A stretch of DNA of 25,679 nt, taken from Pelargonium nanum. Taxonomy: Eukaryota; Streptophyta; Magnoliopsida; Geraniales; Geraniaceae. Location: the NCBI GenBank assembly GCA_036897485.1, contig JAYMTF010001169.1, positions 1 through 25,679 of the forward strand, written 5' to 3'. This document shows, in pieces, positions 10,366 to 20,400 of the stretch. A model generated the notes under the pieces. That model saw only the letters and a list, made by a program, of their open reading frames with translations. It was not told where the DNA came from and searched no databases. Each line of letters begins with the position of its first letter. Position 1 is the stretch's first letter. Position numbers and translations under genes: made by a program.

Positions 10366-10839
10366 ACCAATTGTCTTAGATGTAACCACCAAGAACCCAA
10401 AAAAAAGGGGAAATAATTACTACAACCCAAGAATGAGTAATTTCATATTATGAAAAGAGTTTATGATCCAAAAGATACTAACCTAACACAAAAGTTCCCA
10501 ATTAAACATGCATCAAACCTAAAGCTACTAATTAAGAGAAAGACGCACTCCGTTCAAGTTTTAAAGATTCAAGCATACCGCAACAAACTCTCTTTCATTT
10601 GTAAGCTTACAAAGGACAAGAGATACAGTCAAATCTAGACAACACTGAAACCAAGAGCAAATAGTTGTTAAATGTCAAAATAGCTGGTGGAGCCGCTGCT
10701 CCGATTCAAGCTGACAAAACTGAAAAAGAAAATAACGATGCAGCTAATGCGTGAGCAGTGAGCTACTTGATACGTACGCAGCCCGTCCGACAAAAACAAA
10801 CTCTAACTTAAAAATGTTCTCTTTATTTTGGTTTAATAT
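10366..10839. other. AT-rich intergenic DNA, no gene recognised
   Basis: Small open frames exist but their translations are lysine-rich with no recognisable features. No bounded repeat was seen. Confidence 0.45.
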
Positions 10840-11107
10840 CATAAGGTGTCGTAAGTGGCCCCGCAACCTCTCACTTTTGGCACCTTTAAGCCGTTTAACC
10901 ACACGTAGACTAATCCTCATTCGAGGTTTGGTCATAGGTTAAAGTTCTCACATCTCTCCATGGGTGTGTTGAGCTGGGATTGAACCCGAGAGCTCTTCCC
11001 ACTCACACAACTCACATCTTCCCATGAGTGTGTTGAACGGGAATCGAACCCGAGAGTTCTTCCCATTCACACAATCTTGCGCCATCAACTGTGTCACTAC
11101 CCTTAGG
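10840..11107 (-). mobile_element. tRNA-derived SINE, family A, copy 2, with duplicated B-box module
   Basis: Read on the minus strand it starts GGGTAGTGACACAGTTGATG, a disturbed A box. A canonical B box, GGTTCGATTCC, follows at 11040-11050, and a second B box, GGTTCAATCCC, at 10976-10986. The two lie in adjacent 64-bp units (11013-11076 and 10949-11012) that agree at 53 of 64 positions. The tail includes GTGTGGTTAAACGGCTTAAA, matching copy 1 (GTGTGGTAAAACGGCTTAAA, near 1050), and a GGGGCC motif. No convincing target duplication was found and the 3' end is approximate, so this copy is older or truncated. Confidence 0.75.
10949..11076 (-). repeat. Tandem 64-bp duplication carrying two pol III B boxes
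   Basis: Units 10949-11012 and 11013-11076 align without gaps, with 11 differences. Each holds one tRNA-type B box and the phrase GTGAGTGGGAAGAGCTCTCG or a variant. Confidence 0.88.
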
Positions 11108-11652
11108 TCAAGATAAGAGGTGAGCATATAAATATGCGAACAATATATAACACAAGTGAAAGACAGTAATAATAATGAATAATGAATATGGTACGTATCG
11201 TATTTGTTTGTCCGTTGATAGTTGTAATAATATGCATGGATGATTCTATATAGCTGGTCGATAAGTCCTTGTTGGCAACTGCTACATCTACAAAAATTGA
11301 CCTATCACAACAGATTCACTGTACATAATTAGATATTTTTGTGCAGCAAACCAATTACTACTTTCTATTTTGGCCCAACTTTTCTCACTTCACAATCCAT
11401 ATAACCATAATTTAACCTAAAACTTGCACTTTAATGCCATGCTCGGCTACTCTACAAAAGTTGATTTTATCATTCGCTATATGAATACTATTCACGTATT
11501 TATATTTAACATAATCATAAGATAAAAATAACACACATTTTTATGCTTTCTAATTAATATGTGAATTTTGTCACCAAAATAAAATAGTACCGTCAATTTA
11601 TGCTATATTATCCCACATGTGTCTATATGAAAATTTATTATTTGAAAAATAT
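11108..11652. other. AT-rich intergenic DNA, no gene recognised
   Basis: No coding frame and no bounded repeat was seen. Confidence 0.5.
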
Positions 11653-12430
11653 TCAATAACATGCCGAAATGTGTACTAAAAAACCGTCAGAATCAACTGC
11701 AACTATTAGCATGAGAATCGAGACCGGGTCCTCCATTATGAACCTGGAAGAAAATGAAAAATATAATTGGGCTCCCCAAAAAAGCTCAATATGTTCGTCA
11801 TGTCGAGGGTTTAAGGTGAAAATGCTTAAAACGAATGTCAAATCAGAACACAAACAAGCACGGAAAGTCCAAAAATGTACGAAAATGCCAAAAAAAATGA
11901 CACATGACAAGCCTATACATGTTCCCCCACGCGCAAGTCGCACGTTTCACGTGCCAATCAGGGGCCGCCGCGAGTCATATGCGCCCCACACGCACGCCCA
12001 GGCGTCGGCCAACTACTCCAAGCCAAACAGGCTCTTGCCACGTCAGCCGATTGCACCTTGCTTTGCTACACTCGACCGCACCTGATCTTGCCCATAAATG
12101 ACATCGAATCAGACAAGTTGACATAGCTAAGTCAAGGTTTTGAATTAGATTTGGACTAGTCTTACACGCAAGCGTTCCTTTTCATTGACTTAGCTGAGTT
12201 AAGCCATACGACACCATTCAGAGGGTTTAATGAGGCCCTGAACACCATCAAACAGGGCCACATCAAACGTACCCGAGTAGGGTCAAAATTCAAGACATAC
12301 TTCAAAGTGAGCGGGTGTCACTAATCTATACGATAAAATTTGGAGTGTGTTACGAGGCTTTGAAGACCCTCAAACAGGGTCCACACCCAACGTACCCCGA
12401 GTAAGTCAATTTTAACTGAAAACCGAACAA
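11653..12430. other. GC-richer block of unknown origin, probably old repeat
   Basis: The block stands out from its AT-rich surroundings, above all 11925-12060 (CCACGCGCAAGTCGCACG, GGGGCCGCCGCGAGTC). An open frame at 11669-12085 plus (138 codons) and a frame on the opposite strand (11653-11943) have no recognisable domains and look incidental. Right of it lies a direct repeat with 122-bp spacing (12231-12285 and 12353-12408). It could be a fragment of a larger transposon whose ends have gone, but I cannot assign a family. Confidence 0.4.
12231..12408 (+). repeat. Direct repeat, two copies 122 bp apart
   Basis: Copies begin GAGGCCCTGAACACCATCAA (12231) and GAGGCTTTGAAGACCCTCAA (12353) and continue through CAAACAGGG(C/T)CCACA and ACGTACCC(C)GAGTA. 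The similarity is about 55 bp long. Confidence 0.8.
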
Positions 12431-13219
12431 AGTATACCCGATGATCGATTTTAAAACTTTGTTTTGTTTATGTTGATGAGAACGTCCTTTAAAATAATTT
12501 AGAAGTGTGTGGAAACAGATATGGAGACATTTTTGGGGTACATTAATTCGGAAAAAAAAAATGAGGAGGCTAACACAACAAGTGACCTTCCTAAACAATC
12601 TTCATTATTGTTGTCAAGGAAATGACAACATAGTTTTGTCCATAATATTAATAAGAGTGGACTTTTATTTGTGTTGACATGTTGATGAGTAAATAATAGG
12701 TAGGGCCACAACAGTTGTTGATGAAAATATGGCCACAATTTTTAGGTGAGACCGAGAAGAAGTTGATAAGATATGTGAATGTAAACATAGAAGATCATGA
12801 AGATGAAATGAAGCATGTGGGCATGAAAATGACTTACTCACTCTTGTTTTCTTTTATCCATTTTTTGTCTCTACTGCCGTCCGTGTATCACAATTCACAA
12901 ATAGATGGATAATTTAGATTTAGATATAGACTTAGATTCACAACATAGCCTATGTATTAATTACTACTGTTTGTGTGACATGGTAGTCATGTGATGAGAT
13001 GAATTGGTCCCTATATCCTTTAACACAACTTGTAGATATTATATGGTATGTTTGATGTATATGGACAATTTCGGTTTCAGATTGGTAAAGCTTTATTTGA
13101 ATCTGATTAGAAAGGGTTTCGCTTTCATTCGGGTTTCAGATTGTAAATCGGGCCAGGTTTTAGGTTTTAGTCATAAAATATGCTGAATCGTACGGATTTG
13201 TCCAATCTAACTCAAAAGT
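12431..13219. other. AT-rich intergenic DNA, no gene recognised
   Basis: Small open frames here have no family features. The last 150 bp (13060-13219) contain degenerate TTTCAGATT/CGGGTTTCAG motifs, probably an old dispersed repeat into which the CACTA element at 13220 inserted. Confidence 0.45.
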
Positions 13220-13533
13220 CATTACAAGAAATATCATTTTCCGCGACAGCACATTCCGTCACTCAAACTCATATCCTGTCACCGAAAGTTATTAACTGTT
13301 GTCACAAAAAATATTGTCACCGAAAGTCTCCAAGTGCCTGACGGGGAAGAGGTTTGTCATGAAAGCATAGCTTTCTGCAGCGAAAAAGTTGTCGCCGAAA
13401 GCATCAAGCCCAAGTTTTTCACCACTATTAGGTTTTTATCCGTGGCAGCCCAGTGGACACTCTTTGTAAGCCCAACTCCTAGTGTATTTATCGGCAGTAA
13501 CTTATTTCACTAAAGACAAGAATTTTCGCAGTG
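13220..13533. mobile_element. CACTA-type MITE (family C, copy 2), 3-bp target duplication AGT
   Basis: The left end CATTACAAGAAATATC and the right end TTCGCAGTG (CACTGCGAA on the minus strand) are diverged CACTA termini. The flanks are AGT at 13217-13219 and AGT at 13534-13536, the 3-bp duplication expected of this superfamily. The interior has subterminal repeats TGTCACCGAAAGT (about 13277), TGTCACCGAAAGT (about 13316) and TGTCGCCGAAAGC (about 13391), probable transposase-binding motifs. Its 314 bp carry no coding frame. The middle (GAGGTTTGTCATGAAAG) and right side match the element at 4166-4632 in opposite orientation. Confidence 0.8.
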
Positions 13534-13804
13534 AGTTGATAGAATCAGTCAATCAGGTCAAACTCGAATCGGATTTCAGATGTCCATGAGTTCAGACGCA
13601 ACTCTACTATGAAGTGGGATCGTAGGAAATGTTTTAGGTAAAGAGAACCTAGGAGATCAAAATACAAATTGCACTTGTGTTCATATGATATGAAATGTCA
13701 ACGAAAGCAAGCAAGCATAAAGTTCCAAATTCCAACCAGACTAGAGGCTGGATATGGACAGATTACAGAGCGAGTCAAGTGAAAACCGGACACTGCCCAT
13801 GTGT

Positions 13805-13821
13805 ACGTGCGTGCGTGCGTG
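13805..13821. repeat. (GTGC)n short tandem repeat
   Basis: About four units of GTGC in ACGTGCGTGCGTGCGTG. Confidence 0.85.
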
Positions 13822-14032
13822 ATCAAAATCCAATAAATCACTCCCTAGGACCAGGACTAGTAGTAGAGGGGTCCTAAAACCCAAAGCTTCTTCTAAATTA
13901 TGGTCCCAAACAAATTCACCACCACCCTATCAATCTCATAAGGATAGAAACAATAGATGTCTGTCACTATTCATGCATTCATTACATTGCAAGATATGCC
14001 AACTAGCAACTCCCTTGCCTCATAACATATGA

Positions 14033-14054
14033 GAATAATAATAATATTATTATT
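14033..14054. repeat. (AAT)n/(ATT)n palindromic microsatellite
   Basis: AATAATAATAAT is followed at once by ATTATTATT and can form a perfect hairpin. Confidence 0.8.
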
Positions 14055-14094
14055 AAATTTACAAATAAATAATAGATTCATGTACTCATTCCTA

Positions 14095-14414
14095 AAACAC
14101 TACTATACAACCCTTTATTCAAAACTACTAATGTTCTGACCATCAAATTGAGAGAAAATTTTACACAAACCAATCACCAGATAATTCTTATAACTATAAA
14201 ATGTTTTGTTTTGTACAACTTTCAGACTGTGTATGTATCTTTCCTGAGCTCCCTACAAAAAATTGATGCCCACAGAACAAAACAGAAAAAGAGTTTTTAC
14301 AGCTGGGGCGTGACATGGGTGTAGAAAATATAGAAAGTGAGACCGAAAAAAGAAAAGAATAATGGATTTACACAGGAGGTCTTCAATTCAATGTCTTTTC
14401 GCAAACCCTTGGCC
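14095..14414 (-). other. Putative 3' UTR of the myosin gene with poly(A) signal
   Basis: AT-rich sequence downstream of the TGA. An AATAAA on the minus strand (TTTATT at 14114-14119) lies about 300 bp after the stop, a usual plant 3' UTR length. The boundary is a guess; plant poly(A) signals are loose and transcript data would be needed to place the cleavage site. Confidence 0.4.
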
Positions 14415-17400
14415 TCACTCGTTTAAAAATTGGAAGGCCGGGTTCTCAGCAAGTTCCTCTGCTGGTTTCACATCTGAAAAATCCTTCACTTGCAGAGCAG
14501 TGGACAGGTCATCAACCGAGAACGGGATGCTGTATTAACAACCGTGGTTTGATTATCACTATATTTGGATATGTTTTGGTTCAAAAAAATTAGAAATATC
14601 ATAAAACCGTTAAACAAGTGACACTTCTGATCAAGGAAGAATGTCAAAGTTCTTCAGGGAACCATCTACTATTTTCTTTCATCAAGTGTATATCTATTTT
14701 TCCGGAGTCCAGACTATTAAAAGCAAAATGAAGAGAGAAGAAACTCACCTCGAATTGTCATCCAACAAAAAGGAATTGCTGACGGCATTATTAGAGTCTT
14801 CTGTCATAAGTACCCTCATGCTGGAAATGACCTGTAGAAAAAGTATTGTAAATGTTATTGGCTGTTGCAAGTCATTCAAGAGATTTAAATGATTGTGGGT
14901 CAAAAAAAAGTCTTTTACAAACTTACATTTCCAGATACACTTTTAGTATTATAGTTGTCGTCCCAGTAGAGTGTGCATATTCTATACAGTTGCTGAACGC
15001 TCAGGACCTAACAAAATCAAGCATTGATGTCAAAGAGAGAGAGCTGGGCTATAAGGCACTCAAGGCTAAGGAAAACATAAGTGTCTAAAAGGATAGAAAA
15101 TAAGGGAGAATCATTGATGGAACAAGAGCCGAGATGTGTGCACTTGATATATTACAGAAGAAAAAAATCATCCCACTTAATTGAGCCTATTGCACAATTA
15201 GTGGTCACTAAATCTGCTCTTAGGATCATTTTTGGATATCATATTTGTCAATGCATTACAAAATCAGAGGCAGAAACATACCGGGCACAGATCATTGGTT
15301 ATTTCATCATATGAAATTCTGTACTTCTGATGTATAACCTGTAGTGGAAAGACAGAAAATCAAGTTGATGATATAACACCACATTTGCTATCATTTAACT
15401 ACTAGAGAACATTAAAACATCTCCTTATGCTACAAATACTTTTATTCATTAGAGCAAAATAACAAACTATTCCACATAAAATCATCACATTTGCAGAAGG
15501 CATCATGAAATCTAAATGACAAATATTATAAGATGACAGACCAAATTTAGTAGATATTCATGAGACAGAAACAACTCTAGGAAGTATTCTGAAAGATAAA
15601 ACATTTTAACAGTATGTCAGCAAGGAAATAGAGAATTTGTTTTGAGCCATATACTGTACTATATATCATTACAGATTAAAGAATTTTTCTGATCAGTCCC
15701 TTGATGGAAATAGATGACTTCTCATTGTTCTTTCAGTTCTCGGATCAATTAAAAAGTCAACAAAATAATTAGAATTTTGCCATGACAATTGAGTGAAATT
15801 GCAGCATATCTAATAATTGAGCCCTCAGGTATGTAGGTAACTGAAAAAATACAAGGGGTTGTAACGAATAATATTATCCAAAAGAGGAAACACATTTTTT
15901 ATTTATTTGGGTGGCACCAATTCTATTATCTTCATTATAAAAAAAATGACAAATAAACCATGTAGAGCATACCAAGAACCCAACAGCCTGTCTGATGTGC
16001 TTAAGTTCATCCCAAGACGAGCCTGCATACTGCAATCCAAGGAGAATGAAGCACAAAATAAGTAAATTACATAAAGATGGCTCAAGTCTAACAGAAAGAT
16101 CAACAACATTAAGGAATAGCTATTTGAAAAGGAATAAATGAAAACCTCTTCTTTCGCTTGGCAGCACCAAAGCTCCAACTCAGCCAAGCCAGCTTTCACA
16201 TACTCCCCGTTGCTGAATGTACAACACTCACGACGAAGAAGAAGACTGAAAAGTTGAAACGAATTTCCATATAATTAAAACTTGAACATAAAATGATGCA
16301 AGAAAAAGAATGGGATCAATACTTGCCTATTAAAGAGTTGAACATTGATGTATGAGAACGTTTGAGTGTAAATTTTCTGGACCAGAATTGGAGGAACCTA
16401 AAAGCCAAACAATAATAAGCAATAATCATTTCTGGATGCCTAAGAAAAGAAACTGCAGATCATATGGGCTCATTGAGATATAGAAAGATAAAGCAAAGGG
16501 AGAATCATAAAAAGAAATTCCATACAAAATTTTCTTTCAATGTACAGAGGAGGTTGTTGAGGCTCTCAATGATGCTCTGCCAGTGACTTGTTGGAGAATC
16601 TTTGCTGAACGACCGCCCAGACCTCAGAACATTTCCCTTGGATGTTCTTGGTGCCTATTAAAATTTCAAATACAACAAGAGCCTCATTTTATGAGACAGA
16701 TGATCAACTTTAAATGGGAAAGTGCAAGGCCAACACACCTGAATGCACATGGAAAGAAATGACGCCAACTCCTTCTTCAAGTTGTCCCTAATGATTCCAT
16801 AAATTTTCTCCACATAAGCCGTGAGCTGCTGCTTGAAAAGCAAAGCTGGGTACTTCGCATCTACTTGGCGTACTACGTCAAGGTAAGCTGAAGAAGGCGA
16901 TGAGCGAAAACTCTGGAAAAAACAACCATACGATATTTACACAATGAAAGAAGGATTTGATATTATGGTGACCAAATCAGAAGCAAAGTTAATCTTTATA
17001 CAGGAATAAGTTCAATCCATACCATGGTCATTCTCCCAAAGAGAGATGTGGGGGGCAGTTTCCGCTGTGGAGTTGCACCACTTGCGCCAGCACCCTTCAA
17101 ACTTCGTTGAAGCAGGAACAGTAATGCGGAGGTATTTGATAACCAATAAGCCATATGTTCATTGTTATCTTGATTCTGATACCAAGAAAAGATTTGCTAT
17201 TATCAATTCATTATTCATCTTTACAGCTCAATCCAATTTAAACAGAATTCCAGCAAGTAGAACAGTCTTGTGATATCATTATACAAAAAGGAAGGAAAGA
17301 ATATACCTCAATAGCAGAACCAATCATTTGGATGAGTCGATCAAAAACACTAGTTCTTTCTGCTTCAAATGATTTCCAGTTGAGAAGACATTTGTAAATG

Positions 17401-17477
17401 GTAAATGCTGCAACAGATTTTCCATGACTAAATCCAATATTATTCACAACACAGTTGATAAGGGTATCAACATTTTC
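14415..17477 (-). CDS. Myosin XI globular (DIL-type) tail exons and stop codon
   Basis: Exons are 17307-17477, 17023-17175, 16739-16912, 16526-16654, 16327-16397, 16146-16245, 15973-16029, 15282-15338, 14927-15007, 14749-14831 and 14415-14529. The tail binds cargo adaptors. Family hallmarks visible are [20 protein letters not shown], the [18 protein letters not shown] helix, [20 protein letters not shown], the DIL-domain core [56 protein letters not shown] and [14 protein letters not shown]. The serine/glycine-rich loop before [11 protein letters not shown] is shorter than in some relatives, by memory. The end reads [19 protein letters not shown] followed by TGA. The junction between 16327-16397 and 16146-16245 needs a GC donor. 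Exons 15973-16029 and 15282-15338 are both 57 bp and phase 0 at each end. Confidence 0.96.
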
Positions 17478-20400
17478 CTGCAACAAGGCAAAGTTTACAT
17501 TACATTACTAACCAATTATCCACAATAAGAACAGCATAAAGATAGAGCATATATTATTTCCGAGTACACACATGTTGACGTTCAACCATAGATCTGTTCA
17601 ACTTGCTATCAGATTCTGTGCCAAACTTCTTTACAAGCGTTGCATTCTGTGATTCCTGCATGGGTAGTTGATTCTCAATTACCAAAAAACTCAGTACTGA
17701 AATTTGAATGCATACAGATATGTGGAAAACTGAAAGAAAAAATTACATGGACTTTAATTTCTTCACTAGAATGGTGACCATTTTCCAAATTCTGCATTTA
17801 AAATTCAAGTTAAGTAAATATAGAATTAGGTAATATGAAACTTTATCAACAGAAAAGGAGGGGGTGATGGAAAATAAATTCAGTGCAAACCTCTTTAGCA
17901 GGGGAGAGTAAATGTTCTGACATCGTTTCAACAGGTGGCTTCAGCAGGGTTTGTTGACGAAGAATTTTGTTCTCAGATTCCATGCCAGATACTTTCTCTT
18001 CAAGGCTGTTAACAAAAGAAACAGTGGCTAAGACAGTAACTAAAAAAAACAATGACAAACAAATCCGAACTGGCAATTTATTGACCAGTAGGCTCCGCAG
18101 TCCAATTCCAATAGTACACTCAATTTGTACCTCTTCATAGAAGTCTTCAACTGAATTAATTTTGATTCCGCCTCCAACGCTTGCTTCAACCGTTCTTCAC
18201 CAATCTTGCTTGTCTCTTCAAATTTCTTCTCTGTTTCATCGATTTTCTTTTCAAGGGAACTCACCATTGCCTTCAAAATAATAAATGGAAAGCAATAATA
18301 TTAGGAAATGGATAAGCATAACTACGTCCTCAGAAGCTAAGAAAGAACACTCCAGAGTAATTTTCAATTAATACAGTTAAAAATTTACAGCAACACGTAT
18401 ATCTAAATTCAATATTGCTGATTACACACCTTCAGTTTTTCATTTTCACTCGTAAGTTTCTCCAGTATTGCATTGTCAACAACTGGAACCTCTTGTATAA
18501 CAGGAACTTTCTCTACTGCCAATTTGGCAGCCTCACGCTCCTTCATGAGCATTTCTTTAGTTTCTTTAAACAGAAGTTGCACCTCTTGCAACGAAGACTG
18601 CAGCTTTGCATTTTCTTGTGTTTTAGCCTCTTCCATATCCGCCTACAAAAAGACGTGAATACGTAAGTTACGTAATAAACATTCATCAAAGCAACTTACA
18701 GAAAATGATAACTATGTTTAAATACAAAGATGTCTATCACCTAAAAAATGAAGTTCATGTGTCCCAATTTTGATGGGGATTCTATTTGTCTTAGACCTAC
18801 TCCGGTTTGAATCCACGAGATTATGAGAACGCGTGCATAAAAGGGAAGTTCAAAACATCACACAGCGTGTGAGCTATATGGTAAATCTATAAGATCATAA
18901 TTATTTGAATTTTACGGTTGTTGGAGTATGGCTTCTTATTCACACAAAAAAAAATCAAGGATATTTCTACAACAATGGAAGGATTTATTGGCATGTCTGG
19001 ACTGAGAAATTACTCGGAAAGCTAATAACATACTAACCCTCATGCGTTTCTCCAGTTGCAATCTCCATGTTAGTTCTTCAACCTGCTTTTCCAACTTGTT
19101 TTTAGCAGCTTGGAGAGCTCCAGTTTCTCTTGCAGCCTGAAGATAAGAACAGGAAAACAGAACCTCTAGATGTTACATGCGAAGGAAAACACAAGAAAAA
19201 GTAGTAGACTTGATTTACAAGTAATGAATAGCAATCACAAAAACAGAATAGTTTGCAATTTAGCCAGAGCGTCAACCAGTAAATGAATAACTTAAATTTA
19301 TATATAAACAAATCATCTCAAAAGAAAACTACATACTTCTGTGTTGTAAAAAAATAATGCCAACCAATACATAATGAACAACAAAGTTTTAAATACAATC
19401 AAGGATTACTCAAGGTTTTCCAAAGAGGAGAACAATAATATACGACTTTACCCTCAACGAAATTTTTTAGAATATTTGAGCTAACTAATATAAAAAAATG
19501 AAAAATTGTTCATATCTAGCTGACGAAATAGAAAACACAGTAGAGAAAGAAAATATCACCATCTTGAGCTTTTTCAGTTCTATACGAGCAACTTTTCCTC
19601 GCCAAGCACATTGTGTTGTGATTGTTGCTTTCTTCACCTTCGTATAATGCAACCAAGCTAAGTATGTACGGCATCGACTCTGAGATACAGAATTAGAGTT
19701 ATTTGAAGATTTGATGGAGGATCAGACAACTCAAAAGGAAAACAATTCAACTATAAAGAGCAATACTGAAAGGGCATAACAACTATCCAAACTAAAGTTC
19801 AGAAAATGATAAATTCACATTAAACAAATCTTTACCTGAATCATGATCGCTGCTTGAGTCCGTCTTCTGAACCATAGCTCAGTACGAGCCGCCATCCCAC
19901 GCATGCCAGTTTGAATGGAAACAGCAGCTAAATAGGATTCTTTGTAAGCTTTCCTAGCAAGATGCATTCGCAAGTTTTGCTGAATCCTCAGACAAGAAGC
20001 TTCTCTCCGCATGCTCTCATAAACTTTTCGAGCAAGTTGTCCTTTAACAAGCACACAAAAATTACTTATCCGAGTTAAACAATATTCTCAATGTTCCAGT
20101 ATTGGACTAAAAGTAAAAGGACTATATGACCAATAGCATGTCTTAATATATATTAAAAAAAATACCTCTGCATACAGCCTGAATCTGTAAAGCAGAGAGA
20201 CGGAGCGAGATAAAGCTTCTGCGACCCAAATAGGAGCGAACTTTTCTCTGAATAATGCTTGCTGATCTTCCTAAGACCTCGCTTCGACGGGCATCCAATT
20301 CTGCCAACTGACCAGCCCTAAGAAACACTTTTGTTTTACCAATCTACAAGAACAAAAAGGAATGGTAAGATGAGTACCCTAAATCACCCAAAAGATTGCA

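Larger units (their letters stand above)
13534..14094. other. Intergenic DNA downstream of the myosin gene
   Basis: No gene recognised. It holds a (GTGC)n run at 13805-13821 and an AAT/ATT palindromic run at 14033-14054. Confidence 0.5.

Noticed and set aside
11040-11050. Canonical B box suggesting a tRNA gene on the minus strand
   Set aside because: Same reasoning: the surrounding sequence is a rearranged SINE, and no acceptor stem pairs across it.
11669-12085. 138-codon open frame on the plus strand
   Set aside because: Translation is low in recognisable features, overlaps an opposite-strand frame, and lies in a repeat-like GC-rich block.
18409-18666. Plus-strand open frames opposite the myosin coiled-coil exon
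   Set aside because: They are mirror frames of the real minus-strand exon 18430-18642.
18804-18814. B-box-like GGTTTGAATCC in a myosin intron
   Set aside because: No A box at the proper distance, no tail and no flanking duplication, so a SINE cannot be supported.
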